Made by a program: the position numbers and the translations under genes. Positions 6,556-13,647 of a DNA stretch of 20,089 nucleotides are shown here, one piece after another. Where the stretch lies: the NCBI GenBank assembly GCA_017471125.1, contig JAFUWR010000078.1:1-20089 (forward strand). The letters are read 5' to 3'. Below the pieces are notes generated by a model that saw nothing but the letters and a program-made list of their open reading frames with translations, did no database searches and was not told the origin of the DNA. The first letter of the stretch is position 1. Every line of letters starts with the position of its first letter. Source of the DNA: Clostridia bacterium (GTDB taxonomy: Bacteria > Bacillota > Clostridia > Christensenellales > Aristaeellaceae).

Positions 6556-8052
6556 GTGATGCGGTTAGCCATTTACGCCATGCTTTACCTGGGCAGCGCG
6601 CTGATGGTCTATAACATCTATGGCTTCATCCGATTCAGACGCTATATCAAGGGCCGCAAGTCCTGGGGCGCGCGCAATTACCTGCTGAACCTGCCCATCG
6701 CGCTGCTGGTGCTGTTCCTGCTGGGCTACCTGACGGTGGCCCTGTTCGGCAAGCCCGACCTGGTGGTGGCGGGCATACTGTTCGGCGGCAGCGTGTTCGT
6801 GTTCGTGATGTACCGCATGCTCCGGTCTGTCACGCTCCAGATCGTGGAGAGCGAGCACATGGAGGCGGAGCTGATGGCCGCGGAGGAGAGCAACCGGGTG
6901 AAGTCCCGCCTGCTGGCCTCCATCAGCCACGAGATGCGCACGCCGCTGAACGTCATCATGGGCCTCGACCGCATGGCGCTCAACGACCCGAACCTGCCCT
7001 TCCAGACCCGGGACCAGCTCGAGAAGATCGGCCACAGCGCCGACCACCTGCTGGACCTCATCAACGACGCCCTCGACCTGCAGCGCATCGAGAAGGGCGG
7101 CTTCACCCTGCGGGAGGAGCCGTTCTCCTTGAACGACCAGCTCGACCAGATCGACATCATCGTCCGCGCCCAGTCCCGGCAGAAGGGGCAGGAGTTCGTG
7201 CTGGAGGTCGGTCCCGCCGCCGAGGGCGATTACCTGGGCGACGCCACCCAGCTCAAGCGGGCGCTATTGTGCATATTGGACAACGCCGTCAAGTTCACCC
7301 CGCCCTGCGGGCTCATCCGCTTCGACGTGGACTGCGTGTCCCGGGAGGGCGACACGCGCACGCTGCGCTTCAAGATCGCCGACACCGGCGTGGGCATCGA
7401 CGAGGCGTTCCTGCCCAAGCTCTACGAGGCGTTCTCCCAGGAGGACGCCAGCTCCACCAGCCGCTTCGGCGGCAGCGGCGTGGGCCTGACCATCGCCAAG
7501 TCCGTGGTGGACAGCATGGGCGGCGCGATCGACGTGGTCAGCGAGAAGGATTCCGGCACCACGTTCACCGTTACCGTGCCGCTGAAGGTCGCCCCGCGCC
7601 CCGCGGAGGACGGGGAGGACGAGGGCATCGACAGCCTCGAGGGGCGGCGCATCCTGATCGTGGACGACATCCCGGAGAACGCCGAGATCGCCGCCGACCT
7701 GCTGGAGCTGGAGGACGCGCTGACCGAGCAGGCCGAAAACGGCCAGGCGGCGCTCGATATGTTCGAGGCTTCGGAGGAATACTGGTACGACGCCGTGCTG
7801 ATGGACATGCGCATGCCCGGCATGGACGGCCTGGAGGCCGCGCGGCGCATCCGTGCCCTGGACCGGCCGGACGCCAGGGACGTGCCCATCATCGCCCTGT
7901 CCGCCAACGCCTTTGACGAGGACGTGCAAAACGCGCTGGACGCGGGCATGGACGCCCACCTGGGCAAGCCCGTGGACGCCGACAAGCTCTACGCGGCCTT
8001 AAAACGATATATTCCCATAGATCGCCCCACGAAGGAGGGGAAGGGATCATGA
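6556..8052 (+). CDS. Three-TM hybrid sensor histidine kinase (HisKA-HATPase-REC)
   Basis: The protein has 498 residues: three N-terminal membrane helices (about 5-25, 41-64, 68-89) without a large outside domain, then a short coiled linker. HisKA follows with phosphorylatable H125 in SISHEMRTPLN, then HATPase_c (N243 in LDNAVKFT, DTGVG at 276-280, GGSGVGL at 305-311). The C-terminal receiver (about 365-495) has acidic pair D370-D371, phosphoacceptor D417 in VLMDMRMPGMDG and Lys in LGKPVD. With so little outside the membrane, the signal is probably sensed within it or through a partner. The GTG at 6556 and ATG at 6559 are both well placed after GGGGAGG (6543-6549). The stop overlaps the next start by 4 bases (ATGA). 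As a hybrid kinase it should pass phosphate through an Hpt protein, and one is encoded two genes on. It is a close paralogue of the kinase half of the 10294 gene. Confidence 0.93.
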   Translation: MMRLAIYAMLYLGSALMVYNIYGFIRFRRYIKGRKSWGARNYLLNLPIALLVLFLLGYLTVALFGKPDLVVAGILFGGSVFVFVMYRMLRSVTLQIVESEHMEAELMAAEESNRVKSRLLASISHEMRTPLNVIMGLDRMALNDPNLPFQTRDQLEKIGHSADHLLDLINDALDLQRIEKGGFTLREEPFSLNDQLDQIDIIVRAQSRQKGQEFVLEVGPAAEGDYLGDATQLKRALLCILDNAVKFTPPCGLIRFDVDCVSREGDTRTLRFKIADTGVGIDEAFLPKLYEAFSQEDASSTSRFGGSGVGLTIAKSVVDSMGGAIDVVSEKDSGTTFTVTVPLKVAPRPAEDGEDEGIDSLEGRRILIVDDIPENAEIAADLLELEDALTEQAENGQAALDMFEASEEYWYDAVLMDMRMPGMDGLEAARRIRALDRPDARDVPIIALSANAFDEDVQNALDAGMDAHLGKPVDADKLYAALKRYIPIDRPTKEGKGS

Positions 8053-9743
8053 TAAATTCCAAGCATATACAGCGCCCCCAGCAGGTGCTCGTGGTGGACG
8101 ATCAGGAGATCAACCGCGACGCGCTGGGGATCATATTGGAGGACCACTACGAGGTCCTGTATGCCGAGAACGGCAAGGAGGCGCTGGACGCCATGCGCGC
8201 CGACCCCGACGGCCTGTCCATCGTGCTGCTGGACCTGATGATGCCCGTGATGTCGGGCTTCGAGGTGTTAAAGGCCGTGCGCGGCGACGAGCAACTGGGC
8301 CGCATCCCCGTGATCGTGCTGACCGCGGATAAGAACGCGGAGCTCCAGGCGCTCCAACTGGGCGCGGCGGACTTCATCACCAAGCCCTTCGACGTGCCCG
8401 AGATCATACTGGCCCGGGTGGGGCGCATCATCGAATTGAGCGAGGGGCGGCAGCTCATCTCCGCGGCGGAGCACGACGCGCTGACGGGGCTGTACAACCG
8501 AAACTTCTTCTTTGAATACGCCCACCGGCTCTACCAGTACCATCCCGAGGACCGCATGGACGCGGTGGTGATGAACATCGAGCAGTTCCACACCATCAAC
8601 GCCGTCAACGGCCGGGACTTCGGCAACGACGTGCTGCGCGTCATCGGCGACGCGGTGCGGGCGTTCCTGTCCGAGACCCACGGCATCGCCAGCCGCGTGG
8701 AGGCCGACCGCTTCGACATCTACTGCGTCAGCCAGCCGGACTACGCCGCGCTGCTCAAGCGCTTCCAGGAGAAGGTCGGCGGCATATCGCCCAACGTGTC
8801 CATCCGGCTGCGCATGGGCGTGATGCCGTGGCGGTCGGACGTGGAGCCGGTCATGCAGTTCGACCGGGCGCGCACCGCCTGCAACATGGTGCGCGGCGAC
8901 TACCAGAACCCGCTGATGTTCTACGACGACGATATGCGCCGGCGGGAGCTTTTCAACCAGCGGCTCTTGAACGACCTGCGCACTGCCGTGGAGGACAGGC
9001 AGTTCAAGGTGTTCTACCAGCCCAAGTACGACATCCAGTCGAACCCGCCGCGTTTAAGCAGCGCCGAGGCGCTGATAAGGTGGGACCACCCCGAGCTGGG
9101 CATGATCGCCCCCGGCGACTTCGTGCCGCTGTTCGAGGGGAACGGCCTCATCAGCGTCATCGACAGCTACGTCTGGCGCGAGGCGGCGGGGCAGGTCCGG
9201 CGGTGGCGGGAGCGCTACGGCTTCACGCTGCCGGTGTCCGTGAACCTGTCCCGGGCCGACGTGTTCGACCCCACACTGGTGGACCGGCTGGTGCGCATCA
9301 TCGAGGACAACGACCTGAACTTCAAGGACATGAAGCTCGAGGTCACCGAGTCCGCGTATACCGACAACGCCAAGGAGCTGCTGGACGTGATACGCAGGCT
9401 CCGCAGGCTGGGCTTCGAGATCGAGATGGACGACTTCGGCTCGGGCTATTCGTCGCTGAACATGCTGTCCGACATGCCGATAGATGTCCTTAAGATGGAC
9501 ATGAAGTTCGTCCGCAACATCGAATACAGCGAGACCGACATGGTGCTCGTGAAGCTCATCATCGACATCGCGCGCTATCTCAAGCTCAAGGTCGTGGCCG
9601 AGGGCGTCGAGACCAAGGGGCAGCTCGACCTGCTCCGGGGTGCCGGGTGCGATCTGGTGCAGGGCTATCACTTCTCCCGTCCGCTGCCGCCGGAGGCGTT
9701 CGAGCGGCTGATCGAGCGGGAGCTCGAGACGGAAAGGGGCTGA
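8049..9743 (+). CDS. Response regulator with degenerate GGDEF and intact EAL (c-di-GMP phosphodiesterase)
   Basis: The 564-residue cytosolic protein is arranged REC-GGDEF-EAL. The receiver (12-130) has D17-D18, phosphoacceptor D62 in LLDLMMPVMSG and K112. The GGDEF-like domain (about 138-295) has EADRF at 218-222 instead of the catalytic motif, so cyclase activity is unlikely. The EAL domain (about 305-555) keeps its key motifs: EALIRW (340-345), SVNLSR, EVTES (431-435), DDFGSGYSSL (461-470), KMD (482-484), AEGVET (517-522) and QGYHFSRPLP. It should cleave c-di-GMP, with receiver phosphorylation as the control. It overlaps the kinase gene by 4 bases, indicating translational coupling, and is followed 4 bases later by the Hpt gene. 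The natural phosphate path is hybrid kinase, Hpt, then this receiver. The degenerate GGDEF may still bind GTP as an allosteric domain. Confidence 0.93.
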   Translation: MINSKHIQRPQQVLVVDDQEINRDALGIILEDHYEVLYAENGKEALDAMRADPDGLSIVLLDLMMPVMSGFEVLKAVRGDEQLGRIPVIVLTADKNAELQALQLGAADFITKPFDVPEIILARVGRIIELSEGRQLISAAEHDALTGLYNRNFFFEYAHRLYQYHPEDRMDAVVMNIEQFHTINAVNGRDFGNDVLRVIGDAVRAFLSETHGIASRVEADRFDIYCVSQPDYAALLKRFQEKVGGISPNVSIRLRMGVMPWRSDVEPVMQFDRARTACNMVRGDYQNPLMFYDDDMRRRELFNQRLLNDLRTAVEDRQFKVFYQPKYDIQSNPPRLSSAEALIRWDHPELGMIAPGDFVPLFEGNGLISVIDSYVWREAAGQVRRWRERYGFTLPVSVNLSRADVFDPTLVDRLVRIIEDNDLNFKDMKLEVTESAYTDNAKELLDVIRRLRRLGFEIEMDDFGSGYSSLNMLSDMPIDVLKMDMKFVRNIEYSETDMVLVKLIIDIARYLKLKVVAEGVETKGQLDLLRGAGCDLVQGYHFSRPLPPEAFERLIERELETERG

Positions 9744-9747
9744 GCGC

Positions 9748-10116
9748 GTGACGCTTAAAGAATTGTATCAGGAGATCGGCGGCGACTACGACCAGGCGCT
9801 TCGGGTGCTTCGGGTCGAAAAGCTGCTGGACAAGCACATCAGGAAGCTCACCAAGACCGGCGTGGTGGACGGGCTGCTGGACGCGGGCAAGGGCATGGAG
9901 CCTGACCGGATGTTCGAGGCCGCCCACGCCATGAAGGGCGTCTGCGCCAATCTGGGCCTCACCGGCCTGGCCGACACCGCCTCCGACATCGCCGAGGAGT
10001 ACCGCCCCGGCAATCCGCGGAAGCTCACCGACGCGCAGGTGGGGGAGAAGCTTGCGCAGATCGAAGGGATGTACCGGAAGGTGCGCGAGGGGATAAGCAG
10101 GTACGAGGGCGAGTGA
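9748..10116 (+). CDS. Stand-alone Hpt phosphotransfer protein
   Basis: The 122-residue mostly helical cytosolic protein carries the Hpt signature AAHAMKGVCANLGL, with H60 as the phosphorylated residue. Hpt proteins shuttle phosphoryl groups between the receiver of a hybrid kinase and a final receiver. It is the third gene of the operon, four bases after the EAL gene, with a GTG start and a moderate purine stretch (GGAAAGGGG) about 9 bases upstream. It has no catalytic domain of its own. Likely partners are the receivers encoded at 6556 and 10294 as donors and the 8049 receiver as acceptor. The next downstream element is a palindromic repeat rather than a classic terminator. Confidence 0.88.
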   Translation: MTLKELYQEIGGDYDQALRVLRVEKLLDKHIRKLTKTGVVDGLLDAGKGMEPDRMFEAAHAMKGVCANLGLTGLADTASDIAEEYRPGNPRKLTDAQVGEKLAQIEGMYRKVREGISRYEGE

Positions 10117-10245
10117 GGGGACGGGAGTTCCCCCTCTCAGGCGCTTCGCGCCAGCTCTCCCCCTCACGGGGGCGAGCCAAGGCCGGGTGCCCCTCTTGGC
10201 TCCCCTTCCAGGGGAGCTGTCGGCGCAGCCGACTGAGAGGTCGTT
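10117..10245. repeat. Composite palindromic intergenic repeat
   Basis: The gap between the Hpt and permease-kinase genes is filled by nested hairpins: GGCGC/GCGCC (10140-10152), a 9-of-10-bp stem at 10154-10177, GCCAAG/CTTGGC (10176-10200), an 8-bp stem at 10199-10217 and GTCGGC/GCCGAC (10219-10233). The ends mirror each other: CCTCTCAG plus hairpin plus AGCTC on the left, and GAGCT plus hairpin plus CTGAGAGG on the right. Together they form one large inverted element. The end GAGAGGTCGTT (10235-10245) matches 5621-5631, and GCTCCCCTTC (10199-10208) matches 13597-13606. It looks like a REP/MITE-type repeat. It may terminate or stabilise transcripts. No coding potential or duplicated target site was seen. 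Confidence 0.7.
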
Positions 10246-10293
10246 ACCCAATAAGAATGGTTCTTTTATTACCCTCGAAGGGAGGGCAAGCTG

Positions 10294-13200
10294 ATGCAAA
10301 CCAATAACAGGGAGGGGACGCGGGTCCCGCCCTATCTATCCGCCCTGGGCGCGTGGGCGCTGGCTTTCGGCTGCAGCGTGGGCTGGGGCGCTTTCGTCAT
10401 GCCCGGCACCACCTTCCTGCCCATCGCCGGACCCGTGGGCGCGGCCTTGGGCATCGGCATCGGCGGCCTGGTGATGCTGATACTGGGCTTCAACTACCAC
10501 TACCTGATGAACCGCTTCCCGGACGGGGGCGGCACGTATGCCTACACCAAGGAGTGCTTCGGCTACGACCACGGGTTCATCAGCGCGTGGTTCCTCATTC
10601 TTACATACGTCGCCATCATCTGGGCCAACGCCACGGCGCTGCCGCTGATCGCCCGGACGCTGATGGGCGGCGCGTTCCATTTCGGCTTCCACTACCAGAT
10701 CGCGGGCTACGACGTGTACATGGGCGAGATACTGCTGGCCGTGGCGGCGCTGGCCGTCGCGGCGGCGGTGTGCCTGCGGCGGTCGCTGTCCGCGCGGGTG
10801 CAGATCGGCGCGGCGGTCCTGCTGCTGGGCGGCATCGTCGTGTGCTTCTTCGCGTCCCTCGGGAACGGCCACGGCTTCACGCCCGCCTACGCGCCGGACA
10901 ACTCCGCCCTCGGCGGCACGATCACCATCTTCGCGCTGGCGCCCTGGGCGTTCGTGGGCTTCGAGTCCATCTGCCACTCGGCGGCGGAGATGTCCTTCCC
11001 ATTGAAGCGCACCTTCCGGGTCATGGCGGCGGCGGTGGTCACCGCGGCGGCGGCGTACATATTGCTTACCCTGATGGCCGTGACCGCCCTGCCCGAGGGG
11101 AACGCCACGTGGATCGACTACATCTCAAACATGGGCAAGTACAGCGGCACGGCGTCCCAGCCCACCTTCAACGCGGCCCAGACCGCCATGGGCGGGGCGG
11201 GTTCCACGCTGCTGGGCCTGGCCGCGCTGTGCGGCATCGTCACCGGCCTGGTGGGGCATTTTATCGCCTTGAGCCGCCTGATGACCGCGCTGTCCAAGGA
11301 CGGCATGGTGACCGGCTGGGTGGGCAAGCTGGACGAGCGGCACGTGCCGAAGAACGCCATACTGTGCATCCTCGCCGTGTCGGTGATACTGCCGTTCCTG
11401 GGCCGCACGGCCATCGGCTGGATCGTGGACGTGACCACCGTGGGCGCGACCATCGCCTATGCCTTCGCCTCCGCCGCCGCGTTCAAGACGGCCAAGGGAG
11501 CGGGGGAGCGCGGCCCGATGGTCATGGGCGCGACGGGCTTCGTCGTGTCCGTGCTGTTCGCGCTGGAATTCCTGATCCCGAACATGGTCTCCGTCAAGAC
11601 CCTCTCCACCGAATCCTACCTCATCCTCGCGGCATGGGGCATACTGGGCTTCATCGTGTTCCGCCACATGCTGCGGCGCGACGACCAGCGCCGGCTGGGG
11701 CGGTCCATCGTGGCGTGGGTGGTGCTGCTGGGCCTCATCATATTCACCTCCAGCGTCTGGATGCGCCAGTCGGCCACCGTCATCGTTGACCGCGCCGTGG
11801 AGCAGACCCGGCCCTACCTCGAGCAGAACGGGCGCATGGCCTATCGCACGCTTCGGCTCACGATGGGGCAGGTGGATCGGGCGCTGTACGTGGGGATACT
11901 GATACAGGTGGCGCTGATCGTGGTGGCGCTGCTGATACTGTTCGACATCTACGCGCTGATGCAGCGCCGCGCCCGGCAGACCGAGGTGGAGAAGGCGCTG
12001 GCCGAGGAGAGCAGCCGCGCCAAGACCTCATTCCTGTCCAACATGAGCCACGAGATCCGGACACCCATGAACGCCATCATCGGGCTTGACAACATCGCGC
12101 TTCGCGACCCTGACATCACGCCCCGCACCCGGGAGCAGCTTGAGAAGATCGGCGCGAGCGCTAAGCACCTCTTGGGCCTCATCAACGACATCCTCGACAT
12201 GAGCCGCATCGAGTCCGGCCGGATGGTGCTCAAAAACGAGGAGTTCTCCTTCAAGGAGTTCCTGGACCAGATCAACATCATCATCAACGGCCAGTGCCAG
12301 GACAAGGGCCTGCGGTACGAGTGCAACCTCATCGGGCACGTGGGGGACTACTACTTCGGCGACGACATGAAGCTCAAGCAGGTGCTCATCAACATCCTGG
12401 GCAACTCGGTGAAGTTCACCGACGCGCCGGGCGAGGTGACGCTGACCGTGGAGGAGGTCTCGCGGACGGACGACCGCTGCGAGCTTCGCTTCACCATGCG
12501 CGACACCGGCATCGGCATGGACGCCGAGTACATCCCCAGGCTGTTCGAGGCGTTCTCCCAGGAGGATGTCAGCGCCACCAACCGCTACGGCGGCAGCGGC
12601 CTGGGCATGGCCATCACCAAGAGCTTCGTCGAGATGATGGACGGCAGGATCGACGTGGACAGCAAGAAGGGCGCGGGCACCACGTTCACGGTGACCGTGA
12701 ACCTGACCGCCTCCGAGCGCAGCGCCCGGTCCGAGCACGGCATCCGCCTGCCCGAGGACCTGACCGCCATCGTGGTGGACGACGACGAGATCGCCTGCGA
12801 GCACACCCGGCTGGTGCTCAAGTCCATCGGCATCGGGGCCGACACCACCACCGACCCCCGCGGGGCCATCGACCGCGTGCGGGAGGCCCGGGGCCGCGGC
12901 AAGCCCTACGCGCTGATGCTGGTGGACTTCCGCATGCCGGGGATGAACGGCCTGGAGGTGACCCGCGCCGTCCGCGCGTTCGACGAGGGTGACACCGCCG
13001 TCATCATGCTGACCGGCTACAATTGGGACATCATCGAGGACGAGGCTCGCTCCGACGGCGTGGACAGCATCATGGCCAAGCCCCTGTTCGCGGACGACCT
13101 GATCCGGGAGATCCACGCGGTGCTGCTCAAGAAGGGCGGCCTGGTGGAGGCCGACGCGCCGACGCCCGAGCCCGGCCCCGTGGAGACCGCCCTGGCGGGC

Positions 13201-13581
13201 CTGCGGGTGCTGATGGCCGAGGACGTGGAGCAGAACGCCGAGATACTGGCCGACCTGCTGGAGCTGGAGGACGTGGAGGCCGAGCGCGCCGAGAACGGCG
13301 CGGTGGCGGTGAAGATGTTCTCCGAGAGCGCGGCGGGGCATTTCGACGCCATACTGATGGACGTGCGCATGCCGGTGATGGACGGCCTCGAGGCCACCAA
13401 GGCCATTCGGGCGCTGGACCATCCCGACGCCAGGCGCGTGCCCATCATCGCCATGACGGCCAACGTGTTCGACGAGGACGTGGAGCGCTCCCTCGAGGCG
13501 GGCATGGACGCGCACCTGTCGAAGCCCGTGGAGCCGGAGCGCCTCTACGAGACGCTGGCGCGGCTGGCGGGCAAGCGGTAA
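10294..13581 (+). CDS. APC-type permease fused to hybrid histidine kinase with two receivers
   Basis: In this 1095-residue protein the N-terminal half (about 12-490) is a full amino acid-polyamine-organocation permease. TM1 has GWGAFVMPGT (30-39), GGGTYAYTKECFG spans 78-90, and the TM6-like segment is APWAFVGFESICHSAAEM (216-233). A short outside segment (about 491-530) and a further TM (532-552) lead to HisKA with H586 in NMSHEIRTPMN. HATPase_c follows (N704, DTGIG 737-741, GGSGLGM 766-772). REC1 (about 823-945) has phosphoacceptor D878 and REC2 (about 970-1093) has D1023. Inference: the transporter half senses, or takes up and senses, an amino acid-like solute and controls the kinase. CbrA, an SLC5-kinase fusion, is the known parallel from another transporter family. 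The ATG has GGAGG 8 bases upstream. No stop or frameshift separates the halves. The kinase is paralogous to the 6556 product, and the Hpt/EAL pair beside it is the probable output. Confidence 0.93.
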   Translation: MQTNNREGTRVPPYLSALGAWALAFGCSVGWGAFVMPGTTFLPIAGPVGAALGIGIGGLVMLILGFNYHYLMNRFPDGGGTYAYTKECFGYDHGFISAWFLILTYVAIIWANATALPLIARTLMGGAFHFGFHYQIAGYDVYMGEILLAVAALAVAAAVCLRRSLSARVQIGAAVLLLGGIVVCFFASLGNGHGFTPAYAPDNSALGGTITIFALAPWAFVGFESICHSAAEMSFPLKRTFRVMAAAVVTAAAAYILLTLMAVTALPEGNATWIDYISNMGKYSGTASQPTFNAAQTAMGGAGSTLLGLAALCGIVTGLVGHFIALSRLMTALSKDGMVTGWVGKLDERHVPKNAILCILAVSVILPFLGRTAIGWIVDVTTVGATIAYAFASAAAFKTAKGAGERGPMVMGATGFVVSVLFALEFLIPNMVSVKTLSTESYLILAAWGILGFIVFRHMLRRDDQRRLGRSIVAWVVLLGLIIFTSSVWMRQSATVIVDRAVEQTRPYLEQNGRMAYRTLRLTMGQVDRALYVGILIQVALIVVALLILFDIYALMQRRARQTEVEKALAEESSRAKTSFLSNMSHEIRTPMNAIIGLDNIALRDPDITPRTREQLEKIGASAKHLLGLINDILDMSRIESGRMVLKNEEFSFKEFLDQINIIINGQCQDKGLRYECNLIGHVGDYYFGDDMKLKQVLINILGNSVKFTDAPGEVTLTVEEVSRTDDRCELRFTMRDTGIGMDAEYIPRLFEAFSQEDVSATNRYGGSGLGMAITKSFVEMMDGRIDVDSKKGAGTTFTVTVNLTASERSARSEHGIRLPEDLTAIVVDDDEIACEHTRLVLKSIGIGADTTTDPRGAIDRVREARGRGKPYALMLVDFRMPGMNGLEVTRAVRAFDEGDTAVIMLTGYNWDIIEDEARSDGVDSIMAKPLFADDLIREIHAVLLKKGGLVEADAPTPEPGPVETALAGLRVLMAEDVEQNAEILADLLELEDVEAERAENGAVAVKMFSESAAGHFDAILMDVRMPVMDGLEATKAIRALDHPDARRVPIIAMTANVFDEDVERSLEAGMDAHLSKPVEPERLYETLARLAGKR

Positions 13582-13596
13582 AACAGATCAAAACGC

Positions 13597-13620
13597 GCTC
13601 CCCTTCGCAAGGAGGGGAGC
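13597..13620 (+). terminator. Hairpin terminator after the permease-kinase gene
   Basis: GCTCCCC (13597-13603) pairs with GGGGAGC (13614-13620), extended inward by three more pairs including one G-U, with a GCAA loop. TTTT follows at 13627-13630 after a 6-base gap. It is 15 bases past the stop. Its arm matches the repeat at 10199-10208, so it may be a repeat fragment used as a terminator. Confidence 0.55.
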
Positions 13621-13647
13621 CATCGCTTTTGAACGGGAGGAATGAAA

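Noticed and set aside
10117..10245. CRISPR array or small structured RNA gene
   Set aside because: There are no regularly spaced direct repeats with unique spacers. The hairpins mirror each other as an inverted element and recur in part in other gaps, fitting a mobile palindromic repeat.
10246..10293. Promoter directly before the permease-kinase gene
   Set aside because: The stretch is AT-richer than its surroundings (AATAAGAA, TTATTA), but no -35/-10 pair with proper spacing was found. The gene may be read from the 6495 promoter through the repeat.
12028..13515. 495-residue open frame opposite the permease-kinase gene
   Set aside because: Its His- and Val-rich composition mirrors the codons of the real gene; no motif is recognisable.
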